From CAUZRD01 sp963582255 (lineage in GTDB: Bacteria; Pseudomonadota; Alphaproteobacteria; Rhizobiales; TMED25): a stretch of DNA of 27,441 nucleotides. The position numbers were made by a program, and so were the translations under genes. Every line of letters starts with the position of its first letter. The first letter of the stretch is position 1. Positions 15,683-25,042 of the stretch are shown here, piece after piece. The notes under the pieces are model-generated. The model was not told the origin of the DNA and did no database searches. It saw only the letters and a list, made by a program, of their open reading frames with translations. Location of the stretch: positions 1 through 27,441 of the forward strand of contig CAUZRD010000011.1 of assembly GCA_963582255.1 (NCBI GenBank), read 5' to 3'.

Positions 15683-18600
15683 ATGCTGACCTCAATTCTA
15701 TCAAGGCCAAGAACGGTCCTTACCATAATGGTCGCGCTGGTGATTGCAGGCCTTTTTTCCTATTTGACTATCCCCAAGGAAGCTAATCCCGATATAGACG
15801 TACCAGTGTTTTACGTGTCGATCACTCAAGCCGGTATCAGCCCAGAAGATTCAGAGCGGCTATTGGTTAAGCCGATGGAACCACGACTGCGGGGGCTTAA
15901 CGGACTCAAAGAGTTCACCGCGATCGCAAGTGAGAACCACGCTGGGATTATTCTCGAGTTTGACATCAATTTTGACAAGAACGCCGCACTTGCCGATGTG
16001 CGCGCCAAGGTCGACGAAGCGAGAGCTGACTTACCGAGCGCAGCTGGAGAACCACGCATTCTGGAGACTAATTTCTCACTGATCCCTACTATCATCGTCA
16101 CACTCTCCGGTGACGTTCCAGAACGCACGCTCTATTCTCATGCCAGACGGCTAAAAGATCAAATCGAGGCAATTTCTTCGGTGCAGAACGCCGACCTCAG
16201 TGGGCACCGTGAAGAGCTTTTGGAAATAGTTATTGATCTCGTCAAACTCGATTCATACAGCATTACTCAAGATGAGTTACTGCGAGCGGTTCAGAGAAAC
16301 AATCAGCTTGTTCCCGCCGGCGCACTCGATACCGGACGAGGTCGGTTTAATGTCAAGGTTCCGGGATTATTTGAGAGTGCCAGCGATGTCTACTCCTTAC
16401 CCGTAAAAGTAAATAATGATGCGGTGGTAACACTCTCTGATGTCGCGACCATTCGCCGCACATTCAAGGACGCGACTAGCTACTCCAGATTCAATGGCAG
16501 CCCGACCATTGCCATTGAAGTAGTCAAGCGCCTTGGCACCAATATCATCGACAACAATGCTCAGGTCAGAGATGTTGTCGAGCGCTTCACCGCGGACTGG
16601 CCCGATGCAATCAAGATCGGCTTCACGCTAGATCAGTCCCGATCCATATTTGAAGTTCTAGGTTCACTGCAATCAGCTGTCATGACAGCTGTTGCCCTAG
16701 TGATGATTGTTGTTGTGGCCGCGCTTGGCATGCGCTCGGCGATTCTGGTGGGTCTTGCCATACCAACGTCGTTCTTGATTGGATTTTTGCTGATCAACCT
16801 ATTCAACATGACAGTCAATATGATGGTGATGTTTGGTCTTGTTCTTACTGTCGGCATGCTAGTTGATGGCGCAATTGTCATCGTTGAATACGCTGACAGA
16901 AAAATGATCGAAGGGCTGAATCGTCGCGAGGCCTATACTTTTGCTGCCCAGAGGATGATGTGGCCTATTACCTCATCTACCGCCACCACTCTTGTAGCTT
17001 TCCTACCGATGCTCCTGTGGCCGGGGGTTCAGGGTGAGTTCATGAGCTTTCTGCCGATCATGGTTATCATCGTTCTCTCAGCAGCGCTTGTGACCGCGAT
17101 GATTTTCCTACCCACTCTTGGTGGACTGTTCGGCAAGAGCATCCCAATTACAGATAGGGCCACAACGGCACAAACAATCTCCGATTCCTCTAACTTAAAT
17201 ACCGCAGACTTGCGAGGTCTAACCGGTTTTTATATTCGCATACTGGAACAGGTGATCCAGCATCCAGGAAAGGTCATCTCAGTGACCATCTTGGCCGCTT
17301 ATGTCGTATTCATTGCCTATGGGAAATACAACAATGGTGTGGAGTTTTTCATCAATGAGGAGCCAAAACAGGCACTTATTCTGGTGTCTGCGCGTGGTAA
17401 TCTTTCAGCTATTGAAACACGAAATCTAGTCCGTGAAGTTGAAGACAAAGTACTTCAGGTACGCGGCATTAAAAACGTTTTCACCACGTCTGGGTTGAGC
17501 ATTGGCAGAGGTCCACAGGTCGGAAATGTGAGGGATAAACCGGAAGATGCCATCGGTCAGATCATGATCGAACTCGATGATTATGACAAACGCCGAAAAG
17601 CCGTTAAAATATTTACCGAAATTCGAGAGAAAACTGCCAATCTTGCCGGCATTCTCGTTGAGATACGCACGATCCAGGGCGGACCAAGTTCAGGCAAAGA
17701 CATTAGTCTTGAAATCACATCAACCAAACTTGAACTAGCTCAAAATGCTGCCGTGAAAGTGCGGAAATTTTTTGATAGTGAAGTCAATGGCTTGATCTAC
17801 ATTGAAGACACCCGCCCCCTCCCAGGGATTGAATGGCGAATAAATGTCGACCGAGAGGAAGCCGGCCGTTTTGGCACAGATATCGTTTCAGTGGGTGCTA
17901 TGGTCCAATTGATTACCAGCGGTCTGTTGATCGGCACCTATCGTCCCGATGATGCCGAAGACGAAATCGATATCAGGGTGCGCCTACCGAAAAGTGAGCG
18001 CTCTATCGAACAACTCGGACAGATGAATATCTACACAAAAAAAGGGGCCGTGCCACTATCAAATCTGATATTGCGAGAGGCTAAACCTCAAGTCTCCGCA
18101 ATCACCCGAGTTGAGGGGAAATATGCCTTTTTTATCAAAGCCAATACCGAAGAAGGTATTCTACCCGATGATAAGGTCAAGGAGATCGATAGTTGGCTTA
18201 AAGCGCAAAACTGGCCAGATAACCTAGGGTTTAGATTTCGCGGAGCTGACGAGGAACAAAAAAAATCTGGAGTGTTTCTTGCCAAAGCAGCCCTAGGTGC
18301 ACTTTTCCTGATGTTTGTTATTCTCGTCACCCAGTTCAACAGCTTTTACCAGACAATACTGACTCTCTCGACGGTAATCATGTCGATGCTCGGGGTCTTA
18401 ATCGGCATGATGGTCACCGGACAGCCGTTCTCCATCATCATGACAGGCACCGGCATCGTCGCGCTTTCCGGTATCGTGGTGAATAACACGATCGTGCTGA
18501 TGGATACATTCAACAGGTTGCGGGCAAATGGCACGGAGACAATTGATGCGGTCTTGACAACATGTGCACAGAGGGTGCGGCCAATATTGCTTACCACCAT

Positions 18601-18841
18601 TACCACCATTATGGGATTGATCCCGATGGCAACTCAGGTGACAGTTGATTTTTTTAATCGCGACATCTACTTCGGCGGCATCACATCCATGTGGTGGGTT
18701 CAGCTATCAACTGCTGTTATGTTTGGCTTGGCATTTTCAACCCTGCTTACGCTCATCATTATTCCGACTATGCTGGTGATGCCCACAATTTATGTGAAGC
18801 GTTGGCAAGCGATGCGTGGCCGCTTCACGCTAACAAGATAG
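15683..18841 (+). CDS. RND efflux transporter permease (AcrB family)
   Basis: This 1052-residue inner-membrane proton-driven pump has the typical length and layout. TM1 is at about 12-30, a large periplasmic loop follows, then a TM bundle at about 333-500, a second periplasmic loop and the C-terminal TM bundle (about 870-1040). In TM4 the proton-relay motif reads GMLVDGAIVIVE with a single Asp395, where AcrB-type hydrophobe/amphiphile pumps usually carry two adjacent aspartates. This single-Asp form is found in other RND subgroups. It follows the adaptor gene by 3 bases. No TolC-like gene is adjacent, so the pump probably borrows a channel encoded elsewhere. Its stop lies 2 bases from that of the convergent LysM gene. 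Confidence 0.94.
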   Translation: MLTSILSRPRTVLTIMVALVIAGLFSYLTIPKEANPDIDVPVFYVSITQAGISPEDSERLLVKPMEPRLRGLNGLKEFTAIASENHAGIILEFDINFDKNAALADVRAKVDEARADLPSAAGEPRILETNFSLIPTIIVTLSGDVPERTLYSHARRLKDQIEAISSVQNADLSGHREELLEIVIDLVKLDSYSITQDELLRAVQRNNQLVPAGALDTGRGRFNVKVPGLFESASDVYSLPVKVNNDAVVTLSDVATIRRTFKDATSYSRFNGSPTIAIEVVKRLGTNIIDNNAQVRDVVERFTADWPDAIKIGFTLDQSRSIFEVLGSLQSAVMTAVALVMIVVVAALGMRSAILVGLAIPTSFLIGFLLINLFNMTVNMMVMFGLVLTVGMLVDGAIVIVEYADRKMIEGLNRREAYTFAAQRMMWPITSSTATTLVAFLPMLLWPGVQGEFMSFLPIMVIIVLSAALVTAMIFLPTLGGLFGKSIPITDRATTAQTISDSSNLNTADLRGLTGFYIRILEQVIQHPGKVISVTILAAYVVFIAYGKYNNGVEFFINEEPKQALILVSARGNLSAIETRNLVREVEDKVLQVRGIKNVFTTSGLSIGRGPQVGNVRDKPEDAIGQIMIELDDYDKRRKAVKIFTEIREKTANLAGILVEIRTIQGGPSSGKDISLEITSTKLELAQNAAVKVRKFFDSEVNGLIYIEDTRPLPGIEWRINVDREEAGRFGTDIVSVGAMVQLITSGLLIGTYRPDDAEDEIDIRVRLPKSERSIEQLGQMNIYTKKGAVPLSNLILREAKPQVSAITRVEGKYAFFIKANTEEGILPDDKVKEIDSWLKAQNWPDNLGFRFRGADEEQKKSGVFLAKAALGALFLMFVILVTQFNSFYQTILTLSTVIMSMLGVLIGMMVTGQPFSIIMTGTGIVALSGIVVNNTIVLMDTFNRLRANGTETIDAVLTTCAQRVRPILLTTITTIMGLIPMATQVTVDFFNRDIYFGGITSMWWVQLSTAVMFGLAFSTLLTLIIIPTMLVMPTIYVKRWQAMRGRFTLTR

Positions 18842-18843
18842 TT

Positions 18844-20322
18844 CTAGCCGGATGTTCCAGCTCTTTCATTTGGCACGATGGGTTCACGTTCCATCCCCGG
18901 ACTTCCAGGCGTGACTAGGAGTTGGCCTGGATAGATCAGATCGGGATCCATAATCTGATTTGTATTGGCACTGTATATCACCGAATACAGCATTCCCTGA
19001 CCATAAATATGGCGGGCAATAGTCCATAGATTGTCGCCAGGCTGAATGATAACCTTGCCGCGCTCACGAGCCTGAGCGGCAATGTCTGGCGTTACTGGGC
19101 TGAACGGCGCTTGTGCACGGGTTATAACAACACCAGAGGGATCAAGGTGGTCGATCCGTAATTCATGAACGCCAGGCTTAATACTACGCATTGTGCGCAA
19201 ACTCCAACTGCCTGTCTCATCAGCAGTGACATCGCCTAAGATCTTGTTATCGAGATAGGCACGCACATCCGCCCCAGCTTCGACCTGACCTGCGATGATC
19301 ACATTTCCAACCTCATCATAATCAACTGAGTCGAAGGTCACCGCCAAGGTCTCAGCGGCCAGAGAATCTGTACGCTGCACTACACGGCTTGCCTTGCCGA
19401 GCTGACTCACCACAACCATCGGTGAAGCAGTAGCCGGCGCTGAGAAAGCTTCCATTGTTTCTGATGTGGTTTCGACGGGTTTTTCATTTTGGCGATCTAG
19501 CATTTCCACAATGCTGTTATCAATCAGTTTTGCCGGCAGCGATGCAATCTTCTGCTCGACAGAAGCCCGAACAGCTTTCGTACCGGCTACCCCGCTTATA
19601 TTTTTTTTCCGATCAGATTGTGCCAGTTTTTCTTGTCCGGTTGTTACTATCGTTCCGGCCCCAGCCTGACCACCATCGCTGTCGTCAGCAGACACTTGCG
19701 CCTGTTGCATAACTATTGTTGCAAACTGATCTGAACGCACAGTTTCGCCACTTTTGGGAAGAGTTGCCTTCAACGATAACGTCTGAGAGCCGCCTGGGAT
19801 TTTTTGATCGGGAATAATAACCCATTCTCCACGATCAGATGCCATCGCACGGCCAATGGCTTTATCTCCCACTTGAAGAGTGACCGATGACCCGGGTAAA
19901 GCCCGACCAGCCATCACCGCGGTTCCATCTGGATCAACGCTGACCACATCAAATGTCGGCTTATCCTGCTTAGCAGAAGAAACTTGGTTCGCAGCGTTTA
20001 TTTCAACGCCATATGGGGAGGCCTTGATCTCGCTAACAACCTTGCCCAATGGCGCAAGCTCATCGATCGTTGCGGGCGTGCCACTAGATACATCAACCGC
20101 AGCGACATCGCTTTCAACTATGCTATCGCCGCCGCTTGAAACTTCCCCAGTCGACAAACCAATCAGCAATTCACTGTTTTCAACTGAAGGAATTTTCTCT
20201 CTGGAGAGCCCCCCAACACTCTGGCTACTATCAGAAGTCCAAGTTCTTTCTTCCCACTCGTAAGCTACGTAAATAATACCAACTAAAATCACGCCCAATA
20301 TGCTAAGTAACCACGTTCTCAT
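18844..20322 (-). CDS. Membrane-anchored protein with two Ig-like domains and a C-terminal LysM domain
   Basis: The 492-residue envelope protein starts with a single hydrophobic segment (about 4-21) followed by acidic, low-complexity linker sequence, so it should sit in the inner membrane facing the periplasm. Two related beta-rich segments (about 122-205 and 325-408) share the pattern Val-Ile/Met-Ala-Gly, Ala-Gly-Ala-Asp/Ser-Val, Gly-x-Trp and look like bacterial Ig-like domains. The LysM domain (about 424-472, QPGDNLWTIARHIYG ... DPDLIYPGQLL) would bind peptidoglycan. The frame extends upstream to 20418, but that segment overlaps a good promoter, so the ATG at 20322 is preferred. A role in cell-wall tethering or sensing is inferred; no enzymatic domain is seen. 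Confidence 0.88.
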   Translation of the reverse strand: MRTWLLSILGVILVGIIYVAYEWEERTWTSDSSQSVGGLSREKIPSVENSELLIGLSTGEVSSGGDSIVESDVAAVDVSSGTPATIDELAPLGKVVSEIKASPYGVEINAANQVSSAKQDKPTFDVVSVDPDGTAVMAGRALPGSSVTLQVGDKAIGRAMASDRGEWVIIPDQKIPGGSQTLSLKATLPKSGETVRSDQFATIVMQQAQVSADDSDGGQAGAGTIVTTGQEKLAQSDRKKNISGVAGTKAVRASVEQKIASLPAKLIDNSIVEMLDRQNEKPVETTSETMEAFSAPATASPMVVVSQLGKASRVVQRTDSLAAETLAVTFDSVDYDEVGNVIIAGQVEAGADVRAYLDNKILGDVTADETGSWSLRTMRSIKPGVHELRIDHLDPSGVVITRAQAPFSPVTPDIAAQARERGKVIIQPGDNLWTIARHIYGQGMLYSVIYSANTNQIMDPDLIYPGQLLVTPGSPGMEREPIVPNERAGTSG

Positions 20323-20389
20323 CAACCCGATCCCGAAGTTATAAAATGCAGAGCAAACACCAGAGAATCGTACTGTTTTCTCAGACCTT

Positions 20390-20418
20390 CTTATATCTCT
20401 AGTAGTGTCTGAGAACAA
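20390..20418 (-). promoter_or_regulatory. Sigma70-like promoter for the LysM protein gene
   Basis: On the minus strand TTGTTC (20418-20413) is followed after exactly 17 bases by TATAAG (20395-20390), which matches five of six bases of the -10 consensus. Transcription would start near 20383, giving a leader of about 60 bases. This also argues for the downstream ATG at 20322 as the start. It is motif evidence only. Confidence 0.4.
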
Positions 20419-20541
20419 ATGTGCATATGAAGCGCGGTAGATTCATCCCGATCACTTCTCTTTTTATCGTTTAGATCAATGTTTGGGTCATTGTTGCAGT
20501 TACACTTGACGTAGGTTGATTGGAGTGCCACCTCCAGCTCA

Positions 20542-21111
20542 ATGAAAAAAAAGCAGTGCATCTGTGTCTATTGTGGCACTCAACAGGGCCATAACCCTCA
20601 ATACGTTGAAAGTGCTACAGTGCTCGGGCGCCTTTTTGTAGAGCAAAACCTCGATCTTGTTTATGGCGGCGCAAGCGTCGGTGTGATGGGCGCGCTTGCG
20701 CGTGGTGTTCTTGAGGCAGGCGGTCACGTGACCGGAATCATCCCGCAATTTCTTAACGAACAAGAAAATGTATTCCCCGACATCAGCAAATTGATCATCA
20801 CCCAGTCCATGCATGAGCGAAAAAATCTGATGTTTAATATGGCGGATGGTTTTGTAGCTTTACCTGGCGGTATAGGTACTTTGGAAGAACTGGTCGAGAT
20901 GCTTACTTGGCATCAAATCGGACAACACAGAAAGTTGATTGTTCTTGGCAATATTTCTGGGTTTTGGAATCCGTTAATCGAACTTATCGCACATATGAGT
21001 AAGAGCGGTTTCATCACAAAAACCACACCGGTCACGTTCGACGTCGCCGAAACACCGCAAGATATTGTTGATAAGCTGTGCAGTAATTTTGCGCAAGTCC
21101 AATCCAATTAG
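20542..21111 (+). CDS. LOG-family (TIGR00730-type) nucleotide 5'-monophosphate phosphoribohydrolase
   Basis: This 189-residue Rossmann-like protein belongs to the family formerly mislabelled lysine decarboxylase. It is now known for releasing bases from cytokinin riboside monophosphates or from AMP. It has CVYCGTQQG (8-16), a GG pair at 42-43 in LVYGGASVGVMG, MHERK with Arg93 and Lys94, and the signature PGGIGTLEE (108-116). Length and motifs are complete. It diverges from the LysM gene and converges with cimA, 30 bases apart. The true substrate in bacteria is often uncertain, so the name should be taken as a family call. Confidence 0.92.
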   Translation: MKKKQCICVYCGTQQGHNPQYVESATVLGRLFVEQNLDLVYGGASVGVMGALARGVLEAGGHVTGIIPQFLNEQENVFPDISKLIITQSMHERKNLMFNMADGFVALPGGIGTLEELVEMLTWHQIGQHRKLIVLGNISGFWNPLIELIAHMSKSGFITKTTPVTFDVAETPQDIVDKLCSNFAQVQSN

Positions 21112-21141
21112 AAGATTTGACCTATCAACTGGTAGAGCACT

Positions 21142-22755
21142 TCAAGGCTGGACACCAATGGACTGAGCACCTGTTTTCAAAAGCTTATAAGTGATGGAAT
21201 CGGTGAGCGCCTGGAAAGATGCATCGACAATATTAGGCGAGACACCAACCGTGAACCAACGATCTCCGCTAGCATCACTTGATTCGATCAAAACTCGGGT
21301 CACAGCCGCCGTACCACCGGTCAAGATGCGCACCTTGTAATCAACAAGCTCAAGATCGGCAATGATACTGTTGTAAATGCCCAAATCCTTGCGTAGGGCT
21401 TCATCAAGCGCGTTAACAGGACCATTGCCCTCGCCTACGGACATCATCACTTCACCTCCAACATTGATCTTCACTGTCGCCTCGGAGATTGTTACCTGCT
21501 CACCAAGAGCATTATGCCGACGCTCAACCATAATGCGAAAGCTCTCAACCTTGAAATATTCGGGTACAGTGCCAAGAGCTCGGCGAGCCAGGATTTCAAA
21601 CGATGCCTCGGCGCTTTCATACGCATAGCCGAGAAACTCACGGGCTTTAACGTCTTCCAAAAGCCGAACAATGCGCGGATCGTCCGTCTCAACCTCCACG
21701 CCAAGCCGCTCAAGCACCGCCAGTACATTTGACTTACCACCCTGATTGGACACAAGCAGTCGGCGCTGATTTCCCACCTTTTCGGGTGGGACATGTTCGT
21801 ATGTTTTTGGATCCTTAATAATGGCCGAAGCGTGGATGCCAGCCTTCGTGGCAAAGGCGGATTCTCCAACATACGGTGCCTGACTAAAATGCGAACGATT
21901 TAAAATCTCATCCAAGAGTCGGCTGGCATGAGTGAGTTCTCCTAACGACTCAGGTGTCACGCCAATTTCATAAGTTTCGGCAAAATCAGATTTCAGCATC
22001 AAGGTTGGGATAAGCGATATCAGATTAGCATTGCCACAGCGCTCGCCAAGACCGTTCAAGGTGCCTTGAACATGACGCACACCAGCGCGAATGGCCGCCA
22101 AAGAATTAGCGACCGCGTTGTCAGTATCATTGTGAGTGTGGATGCCAAGATGAGTGCCAGGGATTTCGCGTGCTATATCTGAAACAATCTCTTTGATCTC
22201 GTGGGGCAGCGTACCGCCATTTGTATCACACAAGATAACCCACCGCGCGCCAGCGGCATAGGCGCAACGTGCGCATTTCATTGCATAGTCGCGATTGTGC
22301 TTATAACCATCAAAGAAATGCTCGCAATCGACCATGGCTTCACGGCCAACAGCAATCGCAGCAGAAATAGAACTATCAATTGATTCCAGGTTTTCATCGA
22401 GCGAGCATCCAAGTACTGTCGTTACGTGAAAATCCCAGCTCTTAGCGACATAGCAGATGCCGGACGCATCAGCTGCAAGCAAGCCGGCAACTCCAGAATC
22501 GTTCGAAATTGATCGGCCTGGCCGTTTGGTCATACCAAAAGCAATTAGACGCGCTGTGCATAGTTCTGGCGGTGAAGCAAAGAATTCCGTATCGGTTGGG
22601 TTCGCGCCGGGATAACCACCTTCAATGTAATCCACTCCAAGACGATCTAACGTTTTGGCGACACGGATTTTATCTTCGAGGGAAAAATCAATGCCTGGCG
22701 TTTGCGCACCATCACGCAAGGTGGTGTCGAACAGATACAATCGTTCGCGGCTCAT
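21142..22755 (-). CDS. cimA: (R)-citramalate synthase
   Basis: This 537-residue enzyme of the isopropylmalate/homocitrate synthase family would condense pyruvate with acetyl-CoA to (R)-citramalate, an entry to isoleucine synthesis. The N-terminal TIM barrel shows FDTTLRDGAQTPG (9-21, with Arg14 and Asp15 at the active site) and the metal-binding HTHND (206-210). The C-terminal LeuA-type allosteric domain covers roughly 390-530. The YIEGGYPGANP segment is typical of the TIGR00977 citramalate synthase group rather than leuA. The start ATG overlaps the cysS stop by the ATGA tetranucleotide, so translation is probably coupled. A 2-isopropylmalate synthase function is less likely but not excluded from sequence alone. 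Confidence 0.92.
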   Translation of the reverse strand: MSRERLYLFDTTLRDGAQTPGIDFSLEDKIRVAKTLDRLGVDYIEGGYPGANPTDTEFFASPPELCTARLIAFGMTKRPGRSISNDSGVAGLLAADASGICYVAKSWDFHVTTVLGCSLDENLESIDSSISAAIAVGREAMVDCEHFFDGYKHNRDYAMKCARCAYAAGARWVILCDTNGGTLPHEIKEIVSDIAREIPGTHLGIHTHNDTDNAVANSLAAIRAGVRHVQGTLNGLGERCGNANLISLIPTLMLKSDFAETYEIGVTPESLGELTHASRLLDEILNRSHFSQAPYVGESAFATKAGIHASAIIKDPKTYEHVPPEKVGNQRRLLVSNQGGKSNVLAVLERLGVEVETDDPRIVRLLEDVKAREFLGYAYESAEASFEILARRALGTVPEYFKVESFRIMVERRHNALGEQVTISEATVKINVGGEVMMSVGEGNGPVNALDEALRKDLGIYNSIIADLELVDYKVRILTGGTAAVTRVLIESSDASGDRWFTVGVSPNIVDASFQALTDSITYKLLKTGAQSIGVQP

Positions 22756-24173
22756 CGGGCTATCTCCCAGGTTGTCCCATCGGGACCGTCTTTCAACACA
22801 ATACCAGAATCGGCAAGCTCAACTCGGATTCGATCAGCTTCGACAAAGTTTTTGGCCGCACGGGCGGCGTCGCGAGCGTCGACAAGATCCTCGACCGAGG
22901 ACCCGCCAACGATCAGATCGTTCAGAGGTCGCTCTAATCCAAACCAGCTTCGTGCATCGCCACCAAATAATCCGATTAACTTCGCTGATGACTTAAATTG
23001 TTTTTTTAGATCAAGCTGCAGGTCATCAGAAATAGGTCCCTTAATCATCCGATTCATCATATGCAGACGGGAAATCGCCGCTGGTGTATTCAGATCATCA
23101 CAAAGAAAAGTTCGGAACGCCTCATCAACTGGAGCATCTCCTGCATCTGTCTCGCCAACGAGACTATACCAGCGATCAAGAGTAAGAAGCGCTTCCTGCA
23201 AGTGTTTTACCGTCCAATCAATGGGTTGGCGATAATGGGTCATCAACATTGCGAGGCGAAGGGCTTCGCCTGGCCAAGGCCTGCCACCGAATCTATCAGT
23301 CTCCAGCAGATCATGAATGGTAACGAAATTACCTACAGATTTCGACATCTTTCGTCCCTCTACCTGAAGGAAGCCGTTATGCATCCAAACTTGCGCCATA
23401 TGGTCGGTACCATGAGCGCAGCAACTTTGAGCAACTTCATTTTCGTGATGGGGAAACACCAAATCAACTCCACCGCCATGAACATCAAAAGTTTCGCCAA
23501 AAAGAGCCGCAGACATGGCCGAGCATTCGATATGCCAACCAGGACGGCCGCGCCCCCACGGGCTATCCCAACCCGGCTCGTCAACGGCGCTTGGCTTCCA
23601 CAATACAAAGTCCATCGCGTCTTCCTTATAAGGCGCGATTTCAACCCGAGCTCCGGCAATCATCTCATCAGTCGAGCGGCCGGAAAGCCGGCCATATTCA
23701 CTAAAACTGTTCACCGAAAACAGCACATGCCCATCGGCTGAATATGCATGTTGGCTCGCGACCAACTGTTCGATCATCTTAATCATTTCAGGGATATGCT
23801 GTGTCGCGTGCGGCTCCTCACTAGGAGCAAGGCAGCCAAGGGCTGCAATATCAGTATGAAACTGTAACTTGGTTACTTCTGTGACCTGAGCAATAGCTTC
23901 ATTAAGCGGCAAATACGGGAAATCTTTGCGCGCACGCACAATGATCTTATCGTCGACATCGGTAATATTGCGCGCATAGGTAACATGATCCTCTCCATAG
24001 AGATGGCGCAGCAGACGATATAGCATGTCGAATACGATCACCGGACGTGCATTACCAATATGGGCATGGTCATAAACGGTCGGCCCGCACACATACATGC
24101 GTACATCATCTATTTTATGCGGTATAAACTCCGCTTTTTTGCGGGTAAGCGTATTGTAGAGCCGCAAGCTCAC
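22752..24173 (-). CDS. cysS: Cysteine--tRNA ligase
   Basis: This 473-residue class I aminoacyl-tRNA synthetase charges tRNA-Cys. The zinc ligands are visible as Cys29 (YVCGPTVYD), Cys217 (HIECSAMS) and His242/Glu246 in FPHHENE. The HIGH box reads HAHIGN (36-41) and the KMSKS loop is at 275-279. The C-terminal DALR-like and anticodon-binding parts are present. The start chosen is the GTG at 24173, preceded by GGAGG about 7 bases upstream; the frame is open to a TTG at 24191, which would place the ribosome binding site inside the coding region. It overlaps cimA by 4 bases, an arrangement I would expect in alphaproteobacteria. Confidence 0.95.
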   Translation of the reverse strand: MSLRLYNTLTRKKAEFIPHKIDDVRMYVCGPTVYDHAHIGNARPVIVFDMLYRLLRHLYGEDHVTYARNITDVDDKIIVRARKDFPYLPLNEAIAQVTEVTKLQFHTDIAALGCLAPSEEPHATQHIPEMIKMIEQLVASQHAYSADGHVLFSVNSFSEYGRLSGRSTDEMIAGARVEIAPYKEDAMDFVLWKPSAVDEPGWDSPWGRGRPGWHIECSAMSAALFGETFDVHGGGVDLVFPHHENEVAQSCCAHGTDHMAQVWMHNGFLQVEGRKMSKSVGNFVTIHDLLETDRFGGRPWPGEALRLAMLMTHYRQPIDWTVKHLQEALLTLDRWYSLVGETDAGDAPVDEAFRTFLCDDLNTPAAISRLHMMNRMIKGPISDDLQLDLKKQFKSSAKLIGLFGGDARSWFGLERPLNDLIVGGSSVEDLVDARDAARAAKNFVEADRIRVELADSGIVLKDGPDGTTWEIAR

Positions 24174-24309
24174 GTCTAATCCTCCTGCCAACCGGCGGAG
24201 CGTTCCCTATCATGATTTCGACTATCGAAAGTTAAGAAAAATGGCATCAACGCCAGCAAATGGCTAGCCGGTGACAATGCTTTCACAAAAGGTCGCTGCT
24301 TTGAACATG

Positions 24310-24334
24310 GCCCGCACAATGGAAAACTGCGGGC
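24310..24334 (-). terminator. Hairpin just downstream of the TetR-family gene
   Basis: On the minus strand, 6 bases after the regulator's stop, GCCCGCA and TGCGGGC form a perfect 7-base GC-rich stem with an 11-base loop. No T-run follows, so it is not a canonical intrinsic terminator. It may slow RNA polymerase or protect the mRNA end. Confidence 0.3.
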
Positions 24335-24340
24335 GATGCG

Positions 24341-24916
24341 TCAAGCTGCTTTCGCAGGCGCATCCGACATAAGATTTATGACGATTTGGCTGAGGACACG
24401 TCTAAACGTCTCGGTTTGGCTGGTGGCTCTTGCAATAATTAACGATCCTTGAATCGCAATAATGGCATCTTCCGCCCGCCGTCTTGCTTCTTCTGGCTGG
24501 AACCCAACATCGACCAACACTCGTGCAATGGCCTCCATCCAATAGGCAACGGCTTCAGAAATTTCCTCATGAAATAGATCACGCGCACCACCCATCGAAA
24601 ACACATCAATCAGGCAAGCTCCGCGTCCACCATCGTAAAATGTATCCAGGCCACTTACCATACCTTGCAAACGCTCAGCTGGTGGGGCAGTGCCTGCCAG
24701 GGGCGCCAGAACCGCTCTAGTAAAATCCCGGCTCGCGCGGTCGAACGCCGCGCGAGCCATATCTGATTTACCGCCCGGGAAATGATGATAGAAGCTCGCC
24801 CGACCAAGACCTATACCGTTAGATATCGTGGTCAGGGTAGCGCCGTCATAACCTTCACAGCGGAAGATATCTAACAGTCGGCCGATGATTCTTCGAGGAT
24901 TTTGACGTGGTGCCAT
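24341..24916 (-). CDS. TetR/AcrR-family transcriptional regulator
   Basis: This 191-residue one-component repressor-type protein has an N-terminal helix-turn-helix at about 27-46 (TLTTISNGIGLGRASFYHHF), followed by GGKSDMARAAFD as in many TetR proteins. The rest is a helical ligand-binding and dimerisation domain whose inducer is unknown. The C-terminal style (GCLIDVFSMGG) recalls the LmrA/YxaF-like branch. The ATG at 24916 was chosen; the frame extends to a GTG at 24934. Neither has a clear ribosome binding site. A short palindrome at 24938-24949 just upstream may be its own operator. No obvious target operon adjoins it, since neighbours on both sides are housekeeping genes; the RND pump about 5.5 kb away is a possible target by inference only. 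Confidence 0.9.
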   Translation of the reverse strand: MAPRQNPRRIIGRLLDIFRCEGYDGATLTTISNGIGLGRASFYHHFPGGKSDMARAAFDRASRDFTRAVLAPLAGTAPPAERLQGMVSGLDTFYDGGRGACLIDVFSMGGARDLFHEEISEAVAYWMEAIARVLVDVGFQPEEARRRAEDAIIAIQGSLIIARATSQTETFRRVLSQIVINLMSDAPAKAA

Positions 24917-24937
24917 GGTCGAAGGTCGAATCACATC

Positions 24938-24949
24938 AGTTGTTCAACT
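24938..24949. promoter_or_regulatory. Possible operator palindrome at the TetR-family gene
   Basis: AGTTG-TT-CAACT is a perfect 5+2+5 inverted repeat, 22 bases upstream of the chosen regulator start. TetR-type repressors commonly bind palindromes overlapping their own promoters, so autoregulation is plausible. The short arms make chance occurrence possible. Confidence 0.28.
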
Positions 24950-25042
24950 TGTAGGCTAGCTTAAACTTATTTGATTGCAATTTAAATCACTTCACTCACC
25001 ATACCAGAAAATTTTTTACCACTAAAAGATTAGCATCTTATT

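Noticed and set aside
23061..23741. 226-codon open frame on the plus strand
   Set aside because: It is antisense to cysS, whose HIGH, KMSKS and zinc motifs are unambiguous.
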